A stretch of 64,000 bases of DNA from Gaeumannomyces sp. JS-464 (GCA_002197995.1 NGZR01000001.1:14093501-14157500), one strand, 5' to 3'. Shown: positions 24,335 through 36,495, counted from the stretch's first letter. Notes: a model not told the origin generated them from the sequence alone. A program made the numbers and translations.

Positions 24335-25248
24335 ATGTCCGTGTCCCCGACAAACGGCATCTCCAAGTTGACCGTCGAGGACAGCGAGCTCAACGGCGGT
24401 GCTGATGCTGCTGCTGCCGCCGCCGTCGCTACTGCCGCAGCGGCCGACGCCGCGAACGGTGATACCGGTGGGGCAGGCAGCTCTCAGACCGCGGCTGCTG
24501 ACGCCGCGACGCGCCCGAGGGATTTCGCGGCACCAAGAGCCTCTGCGGCGTCTGCCAGAAGCGCGAGAGCAGTTACAAGTGTCCACACTGCGCCATTGCC
24601 TAGTGAGTTTCTCTGCGACGGGACGCACCCTGCGCTTTTCTTCCTTTCTTCGAACTCTCCACTCTCCCATGGTCTACTGGGGCGTCTCCCCGGGCTGACA
24701 AAACGTCGCTCCCCAGCTGTTCCGTAGCCTGCTCGCACGTCCACCGCGTAATCCACCCGGCCGACTCGCTACCCCCAAAACCACCACAGCCGGTACGGTC
24801 CGGCGGCGCGCAGCCTCCGAGGCCCGCGCAGAAGCAACCACAGCAGCCGCCTCACCCGTTCAGCGTGCTCGACGACTCCCCCGAACTGAGGCGCCTCTTC
24901 AAGAAGTACCCCGGCCTGCCCGCCGCCCTCGAGGCGATCCACGAGGCCACGCTCCCCCCGAAGAACGCCCCAACCGGTATCCACGCAATGATCGACGCCA
25001 CCCGCAACAAGAAGCAGGAGCAGTGGTCGCCCGACGTGGGCTTGCGTCGCGGCCGCGCCGCGCTGCGCAAGGCCAGGATGGACCCGGGCGAGGCCGGCGA
25101 CGGCGTCCGGGAGTACTGCGATCTCGTCCGCTACCTGCTGTCGCGGTCCGACAGCGACGGCAAGGTGAACGATATGGTGCAGCACGAGGTCGCTCAAGGC
25201 GAGGTCAAGCTCATCCGGAGCCTGCAACAGCAGGAATGGGCCGACTAG
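24335..25248 (+). CDS. hit1: HIT-type zinc-finger protein (Hit1/ZNHIT3-like)
   Basis: Exon 1 is 24335-24602, the intron 24603-24716 (GTGAGT...CCCCAG), and exon 2 is 24717-25248. The start of the protein is an alanine-rich low-complexity tail (residues 20-60). Then comes a zf-HIT finger: C-x2-C (LCGVCQKR), C-x2-C (KCPHC), C-x3-C (YCSVACSHVHR) with closing His, split by the intron. The C-terminal part (SPELRRLFKKYPGLPAALEAIHEATLPP) matches the fungal Hit1 type, which acts with Rsa1 in box C/D snoRNP assembly. The finger is in a different frame from the start codon. One missing G at 24519-24521 (GGG, expected GGGG) explains this and gives 266 aa with matching intron phase. The snoRNP role is inferred from the family. 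Confidence 0.85.
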
Positions 25249-25551
25249 CAAGATATTACCCACCCATAACCACGAGCAGCTCTCTGAGCAGCTCCACGAA
25301 CGTCTCTTGGCCACGACAATTCGCATCCAAAATAATGGCTACTGCGAAGATGTCATCGCAGCCACCCAAGACGATGATTGGTCGGCCCAAGGATGTGGCC
25401 GACAACAAGCGCAAGGCACAAACGCGCGCACGATTCATGCACAACTCACGAGAACTTGGGTTAAAAATGTGAAGGATATTAATGTATTAAGTGTAAGGTT
25501 TCCAGCGGGACATAAGCCCCGATCCTTCGCTTGTCTAGGGCGCGGAAGCAG
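25249..25551. other. Convergent 3' spacer
   Basis: This is a 303-bp interval between convergent stop codons of the HIT-finger gene and the 378-aa basic protein. It should contain both 3' UTRs. No other feature is seen. Confidence 0.5.
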
Positions 25552-26688
25552 CTAACGCTTGAACCTAGAGAAAAATCCAACCTTGGAAGGCTTGGATAGC
25601 TCCGGCGCCTCGTCAATGGCGCCGACGATGGCTGTCTCCTTCTCTCCACGACTATGTTTAGAATCCTTACTCCCAAACCTGCCGCGGAGTGTCCATATCG
25701 AGGTCGGTCGCTTAAGGAGCGGCACGGTCCTGGCCCTCTGGATCGGCTTGGTCTCGTCGCTCTGCGTCCAGTCGACGCGGTGCTCAGCGGCGTCCTGCGA
25801 GGGATAGTATTTGGGTGGCGGAGAGTCCTCGCGGAGACCCGGCGAGGCGGGAGGCATAGGCAGCGCGTGGCGATTGTCGCCCGAATCCTTCTCTCGACAC
25901 TCCAAGAAATCGCCCGTGCTACTCCTCCTGTTCTTTTGGTTCTGCTGCATGTGTTGGTGATGGTCCGCGCCCACGCCCAGGCCGCCCGTGAAGGTGTGGC
26001 GGTGGTTGTGGTGCTGCTGGGCGGCCTGCTCTCTGCCCTCGTCCATCTCGGCGGCCTCTTCGAGTATGCGCGTGCGCTGGAACTGGTTGCGCTCGTGCAG
26101 CTGCTCGCGCCTGCTCTGCGCGCGCCGCAGCGCCTTGGTCTGCTCGGCCGGCGCGGCGTTTGGGTCGACGTGGTCGCCCTCGAGGTGGAACTTGAGCGCG
26201 TTGCGGGACAGCTTGTGCGCCAGCCCGCCGCTGCCGCCGCTCATGTTGGTCGCGGTGGTTGTCAGGGCGAACTGCGCCGCCGCCTCGCGCGGCACGTACG
26301 GCCCGCCGCTCCCCTCTTCCGGGTGCGGCTGCTCCTTGAGGGCCACCCTCGACGTTTTCCTCTTGGCCTTGCCCAGGATCGACATGGACTTCCTGATGAC
26401 GAGGCCGCGGGGGGTCGAGGTTGCTGAGGACGACAGCTCCTTGCTGGTCGGCGACCTGGGCAACTTGGCGGCTGCGGCGGCGGCGGCGGCCTCGGCCTTG
26501 GCGGCGCGCTTCTTGCGCTCGGCGTAGGCCTTTTGGTCGGCGAGCACGAGGTACAGGCGGCGCGACAGCTCGTCCGGGTCCACGGGCGCCCCGGGGCCTG
26601 CGCGGCCCTGCTGCGGCTTGCCCGGTCTGGAGGGCTGGCGGATGCTGCCGCCGGGGCCCAGGGGCCTGCCTTTCGTGTTGTAGTTCAT
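25552..26688 (-). CDS. Hypothetical basic protein, 378 aa, intrinsically disordered
   Basis: This is an uninterrupted reading frame on the minus strand. I chose MNYNTKGRPLG (26688) as the start; an in-frame ATG seven codons upstream (MHMHNQI, 26709) is possible. The first 60 residues are Gly/Pro/Arg-rich. Next is a helical Ala/Lys/Arg segment (LYLVLADQKAYAERKKRAAKAEAA-type), then RKSMSILGKAKRK and a Gln/His/Arg-rich middle (EQLHERNQFQRTRILEEAAEM). The end is Lys/Phe-rich (SKVGFFSRFKR). Many Ser-Pro and Arg-x-x-Ser sites suggest phosphorylation. I recognise no enzyme domain. The basic FFSRFKR end might bind membrane, which is speculation. Confidence 0.75.
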   Translation of the reverse strand: MNYNTKGRPLGPGGSIRQPSRPGKPQQGRAGPGAPVDPDELSRRLYLVLADQKAYAERKKRAAKAEAAAAAAAAKLPRSPTSKELSSSATSTPRGLVIRKSMSILGKAKRKTSRVALKEQPHPEEGSGGPYVPREAAAQFALTTTATNMSGGSGGLAHKLSRNALKFHLEGDHVDPNAAPAEQTKALRRAQSRREQLHERNQFQRTRILEEAAEMDEGREQAAQQHHNHRHTFTGGLGVGADHHQHMQQNQKNRRSSTGDFLECREKDSGDNRHALPMPPASPGLREDSPPPKYYPSQDAAEHRVDWTQSDETKPIQRARTVPLLKRPTSIWTLRGRFGSKDSKHSRGEKETAIVGAIDEAPELSKPSKVGFFSRFKR

Positions 26689-29600
26689 GATTTGGTTGTG
26701 CATGTGCATCTCACACGCACAAACACAGGAGCGTCCCCGGGCTGAGATGGTCACACGACAGGCTTCGGCTTCCAACCTAGAGTTACACCACAGGATCGCG
26801 GGGGCGAAGGCTCCGGAACGCAAGATCGTATGGCTTGTGTAGGTTCAGGCAAGCTCGTCGTGGAACAGGAGCTGTAGATTCGACCAGGCAGCCTGCTGTA
26901 GCGAGATGAGGAAATAAAAATAAAAGAAGGCTCGGGTTGTAGGGCGGTAGGGCCGATGGTGAGGGTGGCCGTGTGAAGAGACGAAACAAGGGAATGTTTC
27001 CTTTGTTTAAACGTTCGGCAGGCCCTGTCTCGGACAAAGGACGGCGTCTTACTGGTTTCGGAGATGGATGGCCAACGTGGTGTGTGAGGGTTGAGAAACA
27101 AAGCGTGAAGTCAAGAAACGGCACCCGAACGCCTTTTCAACCCTGACCGCAAAGTTCCCCAGTACTGAATCGGAAGAGACGCTCGCAGGGGACAGCGTGT
27201 TTCCAGGCTCTGTTTTTTTGTCCCCCAACCCAAAAATAAAAAAACAGGGAAAGTAGAAACGAACAAGGACAAGCAGGAAATAAACACGCAGGTGGGTAAA
27301 AAAAGAAGTGGAAGAAGCCGGCAAAGATCGCAGGGTGTGGATCAGCGATCCCAAGACGAAGACCGAGCCAGCCTAAGGCGCGCCCCCGGGGACAGGGGGT
27401 AGGCTGGACTGGCCGGTTCGGGTGTGTGGGGTGGAGATGAGTGATGACGGGGGGCCGAGGCGAGAGGGAGGAGGGTAGCAGAAAGGGAACGCAATGAACC
27501 CGCCAAGCGGGAGAGAGGGCTCTGGACCGGGATGGGCCCATGTGAAGCACCGACGGCACCGTCCCATCGTGCTCTGAGTGGTGGCCCGGCCGGGCGTTCG
27601 AGAATACGACGTCGAAGCAAAAAAAGAAGACGGAGAAGAGTAAATAGTGGCTTGCGTTTCTGCTGCAAAGTTGAAGGGCTATCTGGTTCCCGCCTAGGCC
27701 AAGGTTCGGTTGCAGGTCGGGTAAAGTGAAAAGCAATGCGTGGGGTGGGTGGGTGTGTGTTTGAGTGTGTGGAATAGAATGACATGACGCCCAGGTATTG
27801 GGAGCCCATGTTTGGCACTGGCACCTCTCAACGTCCAACAGAGGAGGGGGAAGTAGCCGCCAGTTGCTATAATGCGTGATGTGGGCTCTGTGGCCCCAGG
27901 GACCACCACGGTGCAGTCTGTGTCTATCCAAGATAATGCCGCAACTTTTTTCTTCTTCTTCTTCTTCTTCTTCTTCTTCCTCCTCTCCTGCGCTGTTCCC
28001 TATCGACAGTGGGTTTCTCCGAGCAGGTCCGACTTGGCCTTCCTCATCCCGACTATTTCTGGGCTGTGAATCTGGGATGACCCCGATTCTAGTGACGAAC
28101 GCTCATTGCAGGGACACAGGGGCAAGCGCCGAACCGAAGAAGAAAAATACAAGAGGGCGCGCGAACATAATTGGAAGGGGAAAATGGGCACTTGACTCCG
28201 AAGACAGCACCAGCCAATAAATTGCCTGCACTAACACCCGCCCCGGACCCCATTCCAGAGTGGAGGTGGAGGGACAGTGGGGATGGGACAGGGGTAGGGC
28301 GACGGGCCTGACCCGCCGACGCTCGATCCAGCAGCCAAACACGACAAAACAATTGAAAAATGGCGGGCTAGCCTGGGAAGGAGCGGTCACGGTACACAAG
28401 GTTTGTTGGTGTCAAAAAGAATTAAGCTCATCCCCTCGGATCTTGGGGAGCGTCGCGCTTGGCTCTGCCTGGAAGGGGCTGTCCGAGCAAGCGCCAGGCG
28501 ACAATTCGAGAATGACGATTTACAGATGGATTCAGAAATGAGAAGGGCGGGTTGCAGCGAGCAAAAACAAAAGAATCGGAACAGCGGCAGACCAAAACGA
28601 GGCGGTAATGTCCGCCCAGCAACTCGTGACTCTCCAGGGATCCCCCTCCTGACCCGATCCCCTCTTTCGATCCACCGCCCAACCAGCAGGTTTTCATTCC
28701 CTTTGATCCCCCAGCTCCCCGTCGTGTTGTGGGGTTGAGCCAATGAAAAGGGCGGCCGGCTGGGCAAGGGTCGCTGCGGTGGAGGGTGACGTGCGTCAAT
28801 GCTAGTGATGGCGCCGTTGGGTGGGACACTCGGAAAGGGAGCGAGGATTGGGAGGGAGGGGGAGGGCCGACCGTTGGGAAGCGCCGTGATTGACGGCCGC
28901 TGGGTCTGGCCGCAACCTTCATTTCTTGCCTATTTGAGCAGCAATACATTTTCATTGTTTGGTGTGCTGCCGGCCTTGCGGCTGCACTGGACCATTTGCG
29001 GGCGGGCGATGGGTTTGAACCCACTATGGCACCATCGGTGCTCCAGCGCCTGCTCAGGAGCACCCATGGGGAACATGCCGACATCTGCTTTATCCGCAGA
29101 TAAGCAGGCCCGGGCCGGCCTGTAGAATATCCGTTCATGTATGATGTGTCCAGCCGTGCCAGCAGAACAGCAAGGAATGCGCTCCCGGCTGTTGCACTTG
29201 GTAGCATTGGGGAGGCCTTGGCTGGGCCCGAGGAAGAAGCGCCAACCAACCGAACCACCACTCGAAACCATTGGCACTATTGGAGCCAACCAGCCTCTGC
29301 GCCCTGCCTCCATCGGTTAGGCACGCCCATCAGACGGGGCGCAGATCGACAAATGCAGTTCATAAGTTGAGGTACGTGCATAAAGCTTCGAATCGGGCCA
29401 GCACAAAGTGACCAAATGACCGATCGATACAACTCTGCCGGTTAGCGCCAGGTCGAATACGCGGGTCGGGTGGCACGCATGCAGAAAAAGCAATATTTAC
29501 GCGCACCAAGATTCTCGTATTCAAAGTCCTGTTCTGCCTCTTCCGAGCTTCTATGCAGGCCTGCCTTTCCAGCCACTCAACGCGCATGTGACATCTGCGG

Positions 29601-30750
29601 CGGTAACTGGATTCGAGAAAGACCCAAGAAGCGCCGAGTGACCATTTGCGGAGTGGCGTTTTTTTTGTGGTCCTTCCTGTTTGCGGCTGGGCGTCATGGG
29701 TTCGCGAAGCTCGACAGCCGTCAGGCGACCTCGCGGGGACATCCTTGAAGCTTCAACAACCAAGATCCTTCTTGCTTCCATCATCGTTCTTCCTTTCTAC
29801 TTCTATTTCTTTTATCATCCCCCTTCCGTGTCTGTCCTATGCAGCCCACACTCATCCCCGGCCGGCATCTCCGGGCACGAGCCAAGGAAAAACGAACACC
29901 CGCTCGCTCGGAGCCAGCCCGCCAACAATCGAATATTGCAATCATGCGATAGTAGGAACCCAAGGCCAACAGTCATTCAGCGTGGCTTTCCTAGTACACG
30001 CTATCGCCTCGCACACGTGTAGGCCTCGCGAGCCACACCAGGCATTCAACTCACTCAGTCTGCTCCGTGACTAGCTATTGTTATTACCTGCCCGGATACC
30101 TATGTAGAAGCATCGAAAGTAGCTCGCCAACACTCCGTAGAAACAACCGAGTCAGCCCCTTACAGTCCTTGCCGCGAGTCTGACCCCTCCCACCTGGCCG
30201 GCTAGCCATTCAGTTCGTCGGTTTGACCTCGCGTTCCGTGCCTTGGCCGGTCCGATCAACAGACCGAGAGAGTCAGGGCAGAGGGTAACAACGATAGACC
30301 CGGTAGGTTCTGCCGGGCCATTCCCCGGACCGAGCCTGTCACCGGCCGACGTGGAGGCTCGAGAGAAGCTGCGAAAGAAAATAACAATAATAATAATCCC
30401 ACCCAAGTATCCACTCGGTAGATGCGGAGGCTGCGGTGTCACGGGAACCAAGGCTGAGGCGGACACAATCGGGAATAAAATGAAGGGGGCGCCCAACCCG
30501 TCGGATGGCGGTGTGGTCTATCTCGGAGCATGACGGAAGAGGCGTGGGTCATGTGAGATGGCCTCATCTGCGCAGCTGCATGCCCGTGTCGTCCCCTTGC
30601 ACCTCGACCGAAAGCGGCCTGGCTTGTAAGGCCCCAGACGGCGGGGTGTGTGACGAGAGATCGCTCGGCGACACGGAAGGCCGAACGCAAGGGGGCGGGC
30701 AGGACGAACCGGGAGGGCATCTGTTTGTTTCGCCGTCTGCGCCCCCATCA

Positions 30751-30754
<4 letters not shown>

Positions 30755-30785
<31 letters not shown>
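30755..30785. repeat. Poly-T tract, 31 bases
   Basis: This is an uninterrupted T run within the gene-free interval. No target-site duplication or reverse-transcribed gene is seen beside it, so a retroposed tail cannot be shown. Confidence 0.9.
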
Positions 30786-32442
30786 CGCTCTATTGTTGGA
30801 ATTAATGCATTCGCGCAAGGGAGAAACTGGCGCTATGGACATCCCGGCGAGCTCGGGCACGTCAGGCGCTAAAATCCAGCAGCAGTCTTTGTGCGTCCGA
30901 TTTGGGAGAAGAACGGAATGCGAACGTGACGGATGGCCGCCGCGGTAGCACGAATCAATTCTGCTGCCACAGGTTGATGTTTCGAAACGGCGCGCTTGAT
31001 CTGCGGCTGCCCGAAGCACAAGCCTCATTTCACTCTGCGGCGAAGGAAAAGAAAAAAAAAAGTGGAGGCTTGGAGGCTGCGCGCTGCCCAGTGTTTGCGG
31101 GGAGAGCCGGGGTGCAGGCGGCGACAGCGCGTCTGAGGCGCACCAGATGTTCGGTTGCACGGTGGCTTGCCTCGACGGCATGGCGGATTGCCCGCGTTTT
31201 GAGATGGTACCAGGGCGCGACGGCACCTCCGCGATGGCCTCAATTCCTTTGACAGTGGCGGTCGCCCCCCCGCCTCTGGCTCGGCGAGTTTGTTTCCCGC
31301 GCCCGGCCGACCGTGCACATGCGGGATCTCATGGTGGGTAAGGTCTCGCGGGGGTCTGTTTGACCGCGTTACATCGAGGCGAAAGCGCGGAAAAGGCGAG
31401 CGGTAACTTTTGTAGCAGCGGCAACCTATGTCGGGACGTGATAGTGACACAGGCTCGCACTGGCCGCTTCTTGCTCATCCGCCCTTCAAAACAGAAGGCG
31501 GCTCGGCTGGCCGATGGGTCCCCCAAGCCCTGGGCTGGCGGCGACTCCATTCGGCATTCACGCCGCCACTCTGTCTCCCTTGCGCTCGCTGCGTTCCTTG
31601 GGACGCTGTTATAATAACATCGAGTTGCGTCGCTGTCTGACCCGCCCGACGTTGGATTTGCACAGCTTGGATTTGCACAGCTTGTATTCGCACACTGCAC
31701 TCATTCATGTTGAAACGCCAACCTTCCACGACAGGGAGCCCACAACCGGTGTTGGTGCATCTTCGGTAACTCTGCCACGTGCAGCATCATCCAACAGCTC
31801 TGACTCGAGCTACCGACCCGGCCGGCAAGCTCTCAGCAACTACCCGACAACGACGCCAGCGCGACCCAGCGCTAGCAAGCACCAGCAGCGAGCTGTGCGC
31901 GCGCACACACACACGAGTGGAGACACAGACAAGCATCCGATTGCACCCTCACGGTACCACCACCACCAGCAGCACCCACAAGCTTGACTAGGGTCCTCGT
32001 TCCCCTCCCCACGACCCCCATTGACAACGCGCGCAGCCCAGGCGCCGCGGTATCGCTTTGTCCTGTGGCTTGCTTAGACCTGCACAAGAAGAAAGCACAC
32101 ATCACCAAATCCACCGAAGCTTGCGCTGAAGCCTTGACCTGCTGCCCGTGCCTCGCTCTCACTGCTGTGCCGTCAAACCGCAGCGACCAGACCACCGAAC
32201 AGAAGAAGAGAAAAAAAAACCCCAAACCAACCAAACACCAGTCGGGGACTGCCGTTTCTCCTCGCCCCGCCCGCCACGACCGCACCAGCGGCCTTCACCA
32301 AAGCACCGCAAGCGCTGCGCCTACCGCCCACCAAGCTCAAGCCTAGACACGCAGCAAACACCCCGAAGCCGCCGATCAGGGGACGTGGGGAAGAGCCAAG
32401 AGCTCTGGGCGAACTAGAACTCAAGGCCACCACCTACCCCCC

Positions 32443-32879
32443 ATGTAAGTTCTCCTGCCAACTTCCCTGGCTACGATGTGCTGTCCTGCCTGCGCCGGGT
32501 TGTGTCGTTTGTGGTGGCCACTGGGCGCTAGTCGCTAGGTTGCTTTTTCCCGTCTTGGAGGGGCGCCATTGGCTGGTGTTCTGCTCGGTTCGTTCGCCGA
32601 CGACCTCTGTGCTCCTGCGCGAGACATGTTTGGTGGCGTCCGGTCACTTTGTTTGCCTAGCAAACAACACTCAGTCCCCCTTCGTTGCATCGATACAGCT
32701 GGCTGGCACGCCATTTCTGCCTCGTTCCCTCTATATTGTCAGGCTGCCTTGTTATAACCCGTCTCCTCTGTCTTGATATCCGGCGCAGGCGACGGACAGC
32801 ATCAACAGCCCACTCTCGAGTCGGGCGCACACAGCACAGGCCACGCGCCATTCCAGAGCAGCCCCTCTTTGTGAATTGA
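32443..32879 (+). promoter_or_regulatory. Possible leader intron and spliced upstream ORF of the RasGEF gene
   Basis: The leader contains AT immediately followed by a perfect GTAAGT donor (32445). Unspliced, it reads ATG-TAA, a start-stop element. If the leader intron ends at GCGCAG (32788), splicing joins AT to G and creates a new ATG. That opens a 30-codon reading frame (begins MRRTASTAHS) ending in TGA at 32877-32879, just four bases before the main ATG at 32884. The donor is strong. The acceptor is my choice among several AGs, so the uORF is inferred. Confidence 0.3.
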
Positions 32880-32883
32880 TCTG

Positions 32884-35800
32884 ATGGCGTCCAAATTGCG
32901 AGGACAGCGAACCCACAGCCTCCCCGACGATCCCTCCGCCTCGCAGCCTCCGCCGTCGCGCAGGTCCGGCAGGCACTCGTCGTCCTCCCCCAGGCACGGC
33001 TCCAGGTCCGGATCCAAGTCAAAACCGACCTCGCCGCTGCCGTCGCCCACCGCCAACGATTCCCAGCGTTTGGGCTCGCCGAGACTCGGGCCCAACCGCT
33101 CGTTCCTCGTGCTCGATGACCCCCCGCCGCCGCGCGCCCCCCGCCACGACCGAGACTCGATAGTGACCATCGCCGAAGACCCCTTCCTGCAGCGTTACGC
33201 GGAGCCTCCAGGAGACCCGCACGGCCCCGCCGCAGACGCCGACGCCAGCGCCTGGCCGCCTCCTCGCCGCGACTCCCTGACGCTGGATACGGCAGCTGCA
33301 GCCGCCATCGACAACGAGGTCACCGTTTCTAGAAACCGCATCGACAAACCCAACGCGAGCGCCCACGGAGCCGGCCCAATGGACGCGGTCAACATCGCCG
33401 TCATCGGCGCCAAGGGTGTCGGCAAGTCGGTCTTCATCCAGCGGGCACTGAGCCAGACGCGGCCGCTGCCATCCAGCATCATGCCCGTCCGCCTCAAGGC
33501 CGAGGGCGGCATGACCCTCTTCGTGACGCTGATTGAGCTCGACATCGAGGACTTCGACGACACCCCGGGCGACCAGCCAATCCGTTGGCCAACGCACCTC
33601 GGCGGCCATGCGGTGGCTCTGCCGAAGCCTCACTGTGCGCTCGTCCTGTACGACGTAACAAGCATGGATAGCCTAAAATCGCTACCGCAAATAATGGGTA
33701 CGTCTGGTAGCGAAAAAGAACTCCCATCCTCCCTGGAAGCAAGAGAAGAAAGAAGAAGTGGGAAAGAGAAGGCGCGGTTGCCGTTGCAGTGTTGTGTGAT
33801 GAAATCTCGTGTGCTCTGGTGCTGGTGGTTGTGCCGCTGCTGCGACCGCTGCTGTGCTCGTATTTTCTTTTTCAATTGTGCTGCGGCTTCCCTATTCTTC
33901 CTTCTCTTGCTGGCCCATCCCCTGCCCCGAGCTCTCGCTCGGAATGCGCTTGGCGCGGCCTAACGATGCGACTCGCTGGCAGGTGCATTGGAGATGAGCA
34001 ACCTCCCGAGGATTCTCGTGGCCACCAAGTGCGACAACCCGGAAAGCGCGCGCCGGGTCAACACAGACGCCATCCCGCGGCACTTCCCCGGGATTTTGAA
34101 CCTGATGACCTCGGCAAACGTGCCCAGCACGGCAAGAGAATCGCTCAACGCCATAATCAAGGCCTCGCTCGGCGCCAAGAGAGGTAAGTCGAGTCGCGCC
34201 GGAGGTGTGCACCATTTTTGTGCTGGCCCCTCTCGCGCCTGGGCTGTCGGTTGGTTGCCGTCCCGGTGGGATGGGTCGATAATCCAATGCTGGTTCCCGG
34301 GTTCCCGCGAGGGTTTTCTGCGAGGCAGTGCGTTTGTTGTTGGTCCAAAATTGGGGCCCGTCTCCACGCGGAAGTAACAGCTGAACCTAGGGTCTGAGGC
34401 GGACGAGAGGGTCCTCGAGCCGCTGGGCAGGCCTCGACCGCCCCCTCAACTCTGACCCCGGGAGCCCGCGTGGCCTGGCCCAGCAGGCCTACATCCCTTG
34501 TTTTCGCATTCTGGCCGTGCTGACAAACAATGCACAATCAATTGAACCACAGGCGGTGATAAACAAGAAGCCACCATCTCACGAGGCGAGCAGCCTCCTC
34601 GGCCGCGCACCTCAGGCTCCCGACTACGCCAACGGCCGGCCCCTCAGCCAGCACTCCAAGCACAGCCGGGCGAGCTCCGATTTGTCCCTGCTGCGCGGCG
34701 TGCCCCCGCCCGGTGCCAGCGACGGCTATAGGGGCCAATCCAGGTCCCGATCCCCGAGGATGGACTACCCCACCACGCCACAGACCAGCTCTTCGGCCTT
34801 TGGCGGCGGGGCCGACGCCCCCGACGACGGCGGCGGCCTCACCGTTTCCAGCATGCTGCGCACCCACGGCGGCGTCCGCCTAGACACGGGCCGCGACACC
34901 TTCCTCGACGACTCGGAAGCCGAGTCGTACCGCCAGTCGGACGACATCCCCATCCTGCAACGAAACGACGAGAACTTCCCCGAGCAGCCCGCCAAGCCCA
35001 TGGCGTGAGCTTCGACGACCTTGTCGACCGCCTGCTAGCCCACGCATGACGAGGGCCGACAACCAATTCGCCGACATCTTCCTCTGCCTCTACCGCAAGT
35101 TCGCCCCCCCGAAAGTCCTCTTCTCCGCCGTCCTCACGAGGCTAGAAATCGGGAGGGATAGGAAGGAAAAGAAGGACGGCCTCTATCTCGTCGCGATCCA
35201 GTCGCAGCTGCGCATCGTCGAGGTTGTCGCCCGCTGGGTGCAGCTGTACCCTGGAGACTTTGCCCGGTCCGCCACGAGGCGCCGCCTCGTAGACCTGGTC
35301 GGTCACCTCTCCATTGAGCCCATATTCACGGCCGCGGCCCACCAGATGCGCTGGTACCTGGACCACCGCATCGTCGAGGATGACGACACGGGGTGGGCCG
35401 AGTCGGATGAGGTGGACGAAGACCAGACCATTATACCGCAGGACCGGCGGCCCAGCGCCGTCGTGGAAAGGGTCTCTGGGCGGACCAGTGGGATCAACGA
35501 CAGCATGTCATCGCTCCAGATCGAGGATGAGAGGGGCGGCAGACCCGACGGGCGGCCATCTGCGCAGTTCCAGTACCATTCGATCGAGGACTACGTACGA
35601 GAGGCGGCGACCATGTCGCCAACGTCGACGCTGCCGCTCAACAAGATTCGCTACCACATCTTTCTGGACAAGAACACGGACGACATCGCCGACGAGATGA
35701 CCCGCATAGACTGGATCATGTTCTCGTCGATTGGCATCCGCGACCTGGTCCGGGACGTCAGTCTGACGATGGAGGAGAAGGAGCGGTGTCGCAGCCTGCA

Positions 35801-36495
35801 AAACGTGAGCAGGATGATCAGTCACTTCAACCACCTGGCGCGCTGGGTGGCCAACATGATCCTGATTCGCGATAAGCCCAAGCACCGAGTGCTAGTACTC
35901 GAGAAGTTTGTGCAAATCGCGGCCAAGCTGCGTGTACTGAACAACTACAACGGCCTTGCGGCAGTGCTGGCGGGTCTCAACAGCACGTCTATATACCGGC
36001 TTTCGCAAACGTGGTCGTTACTGAGCTTGGACTCTGAAAAGCGGTTCAAGTCTCTGTCCAAGCTGATGGCGACCGAGATGAGCCATGCGCGGTACAGGCT
36101 CGCGTGGGAGAACTCGCCCATGCCCAAGATCCCCTACATACCGCTACACCGGCGTGACCTGGTCTCGGCCGAGATGGGCAGCCGGACCTTTGTGGGTCCT
36201 TCGGGCGACAGGATCAACTGGAAGAAGTTTGAAGTCCTGGGTGAGGTGATGCTGCCGCTCATGAGGAGCCAGGGCACGCCGTACCCGAACCTGAGGAAGG
36301 ACGACGGGAGCAGAGAGCTGATTCTGGACTGCAAGATGCCCATCGATGAAGATGTACGTCTTGCCTCTTTCCGATATGAACCGAGGCCAGGGCTAACTCA
36401 CACATCCACAGGACATTTATCAGCGCAGTGTGCAAGTCGAGGGCGCTTCGGGCCAGGGCGAGTCGAGCAGGAGAAGATTCCCATGGTTGAGCTGA
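32884..36495 (+). CDS. Ras guanine-nucleotide exchange factor with N-terminal P-loop GTPase-like domain
   Basis: This is a likely activator of a Ras-family GTPase. Exons are 32884-33697, 33983-34183, about 34553-36353 and 36412-36495, giving about 965 aa. Residues 1-165 are Ser/Pro/Arg-rich. A GTPase-like domain follows, with a P-loop GAKGVGKS at about 175-182, a G4-like TKCD at 286-289 and SAN at about 315. No clear DxxG is visible at the G3 position. A Ser-rich linker leads to the RasGEF N-terminal module (DLVDRLLAHA...FAPPKVLF) and then the CDC25 catalytic domain (LTRID-type MTRIDWIMFSSI, HFNHLARWVANMI, LNNYNGLAAVLAGLNS). Frame breaks occur near 35004 and 35045, each fitting one missing C. 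A third at about 34553-34600 is unresolved; it may be an error or a wrong splice site. The partner Ras cannot be told from sequence. Confidence 0.88.

Larger units (their letters stand above)
26689..32883. other. 6.2-kb gene-free interval between divergent genes
   Basis: No supported gene. It separates the 378-aa protein (minus) from the RasGEF gene (plus), so long leaders and upstream control regions of both are likely here. It holds a TTC microsatellite (27949-27980), 31 T (30755-30785), and a GGTGCTCC...GGAGCACC inverted repeat beside a T-loop-like GGTTTGAACCC (29007-29067). The last 440 bases look like a 5' leader with an intron (see the upstream-ORF entry). The longest open frame (28428-29261, minus) has no coding character. 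Confidence 0.5.

Noticed and set aside
28428..29261. Minus-strand open frame of 277 codons
   Set aside because: No domain, low-complexity Ser/Pro/Arg text and overlapping frames on the other strand. Treated as chance.
30755..30785. Poly-T as the tail of a retroposed gene
   Set aside because: No intron-less gene copy and no target-site duplication is seen next to it.
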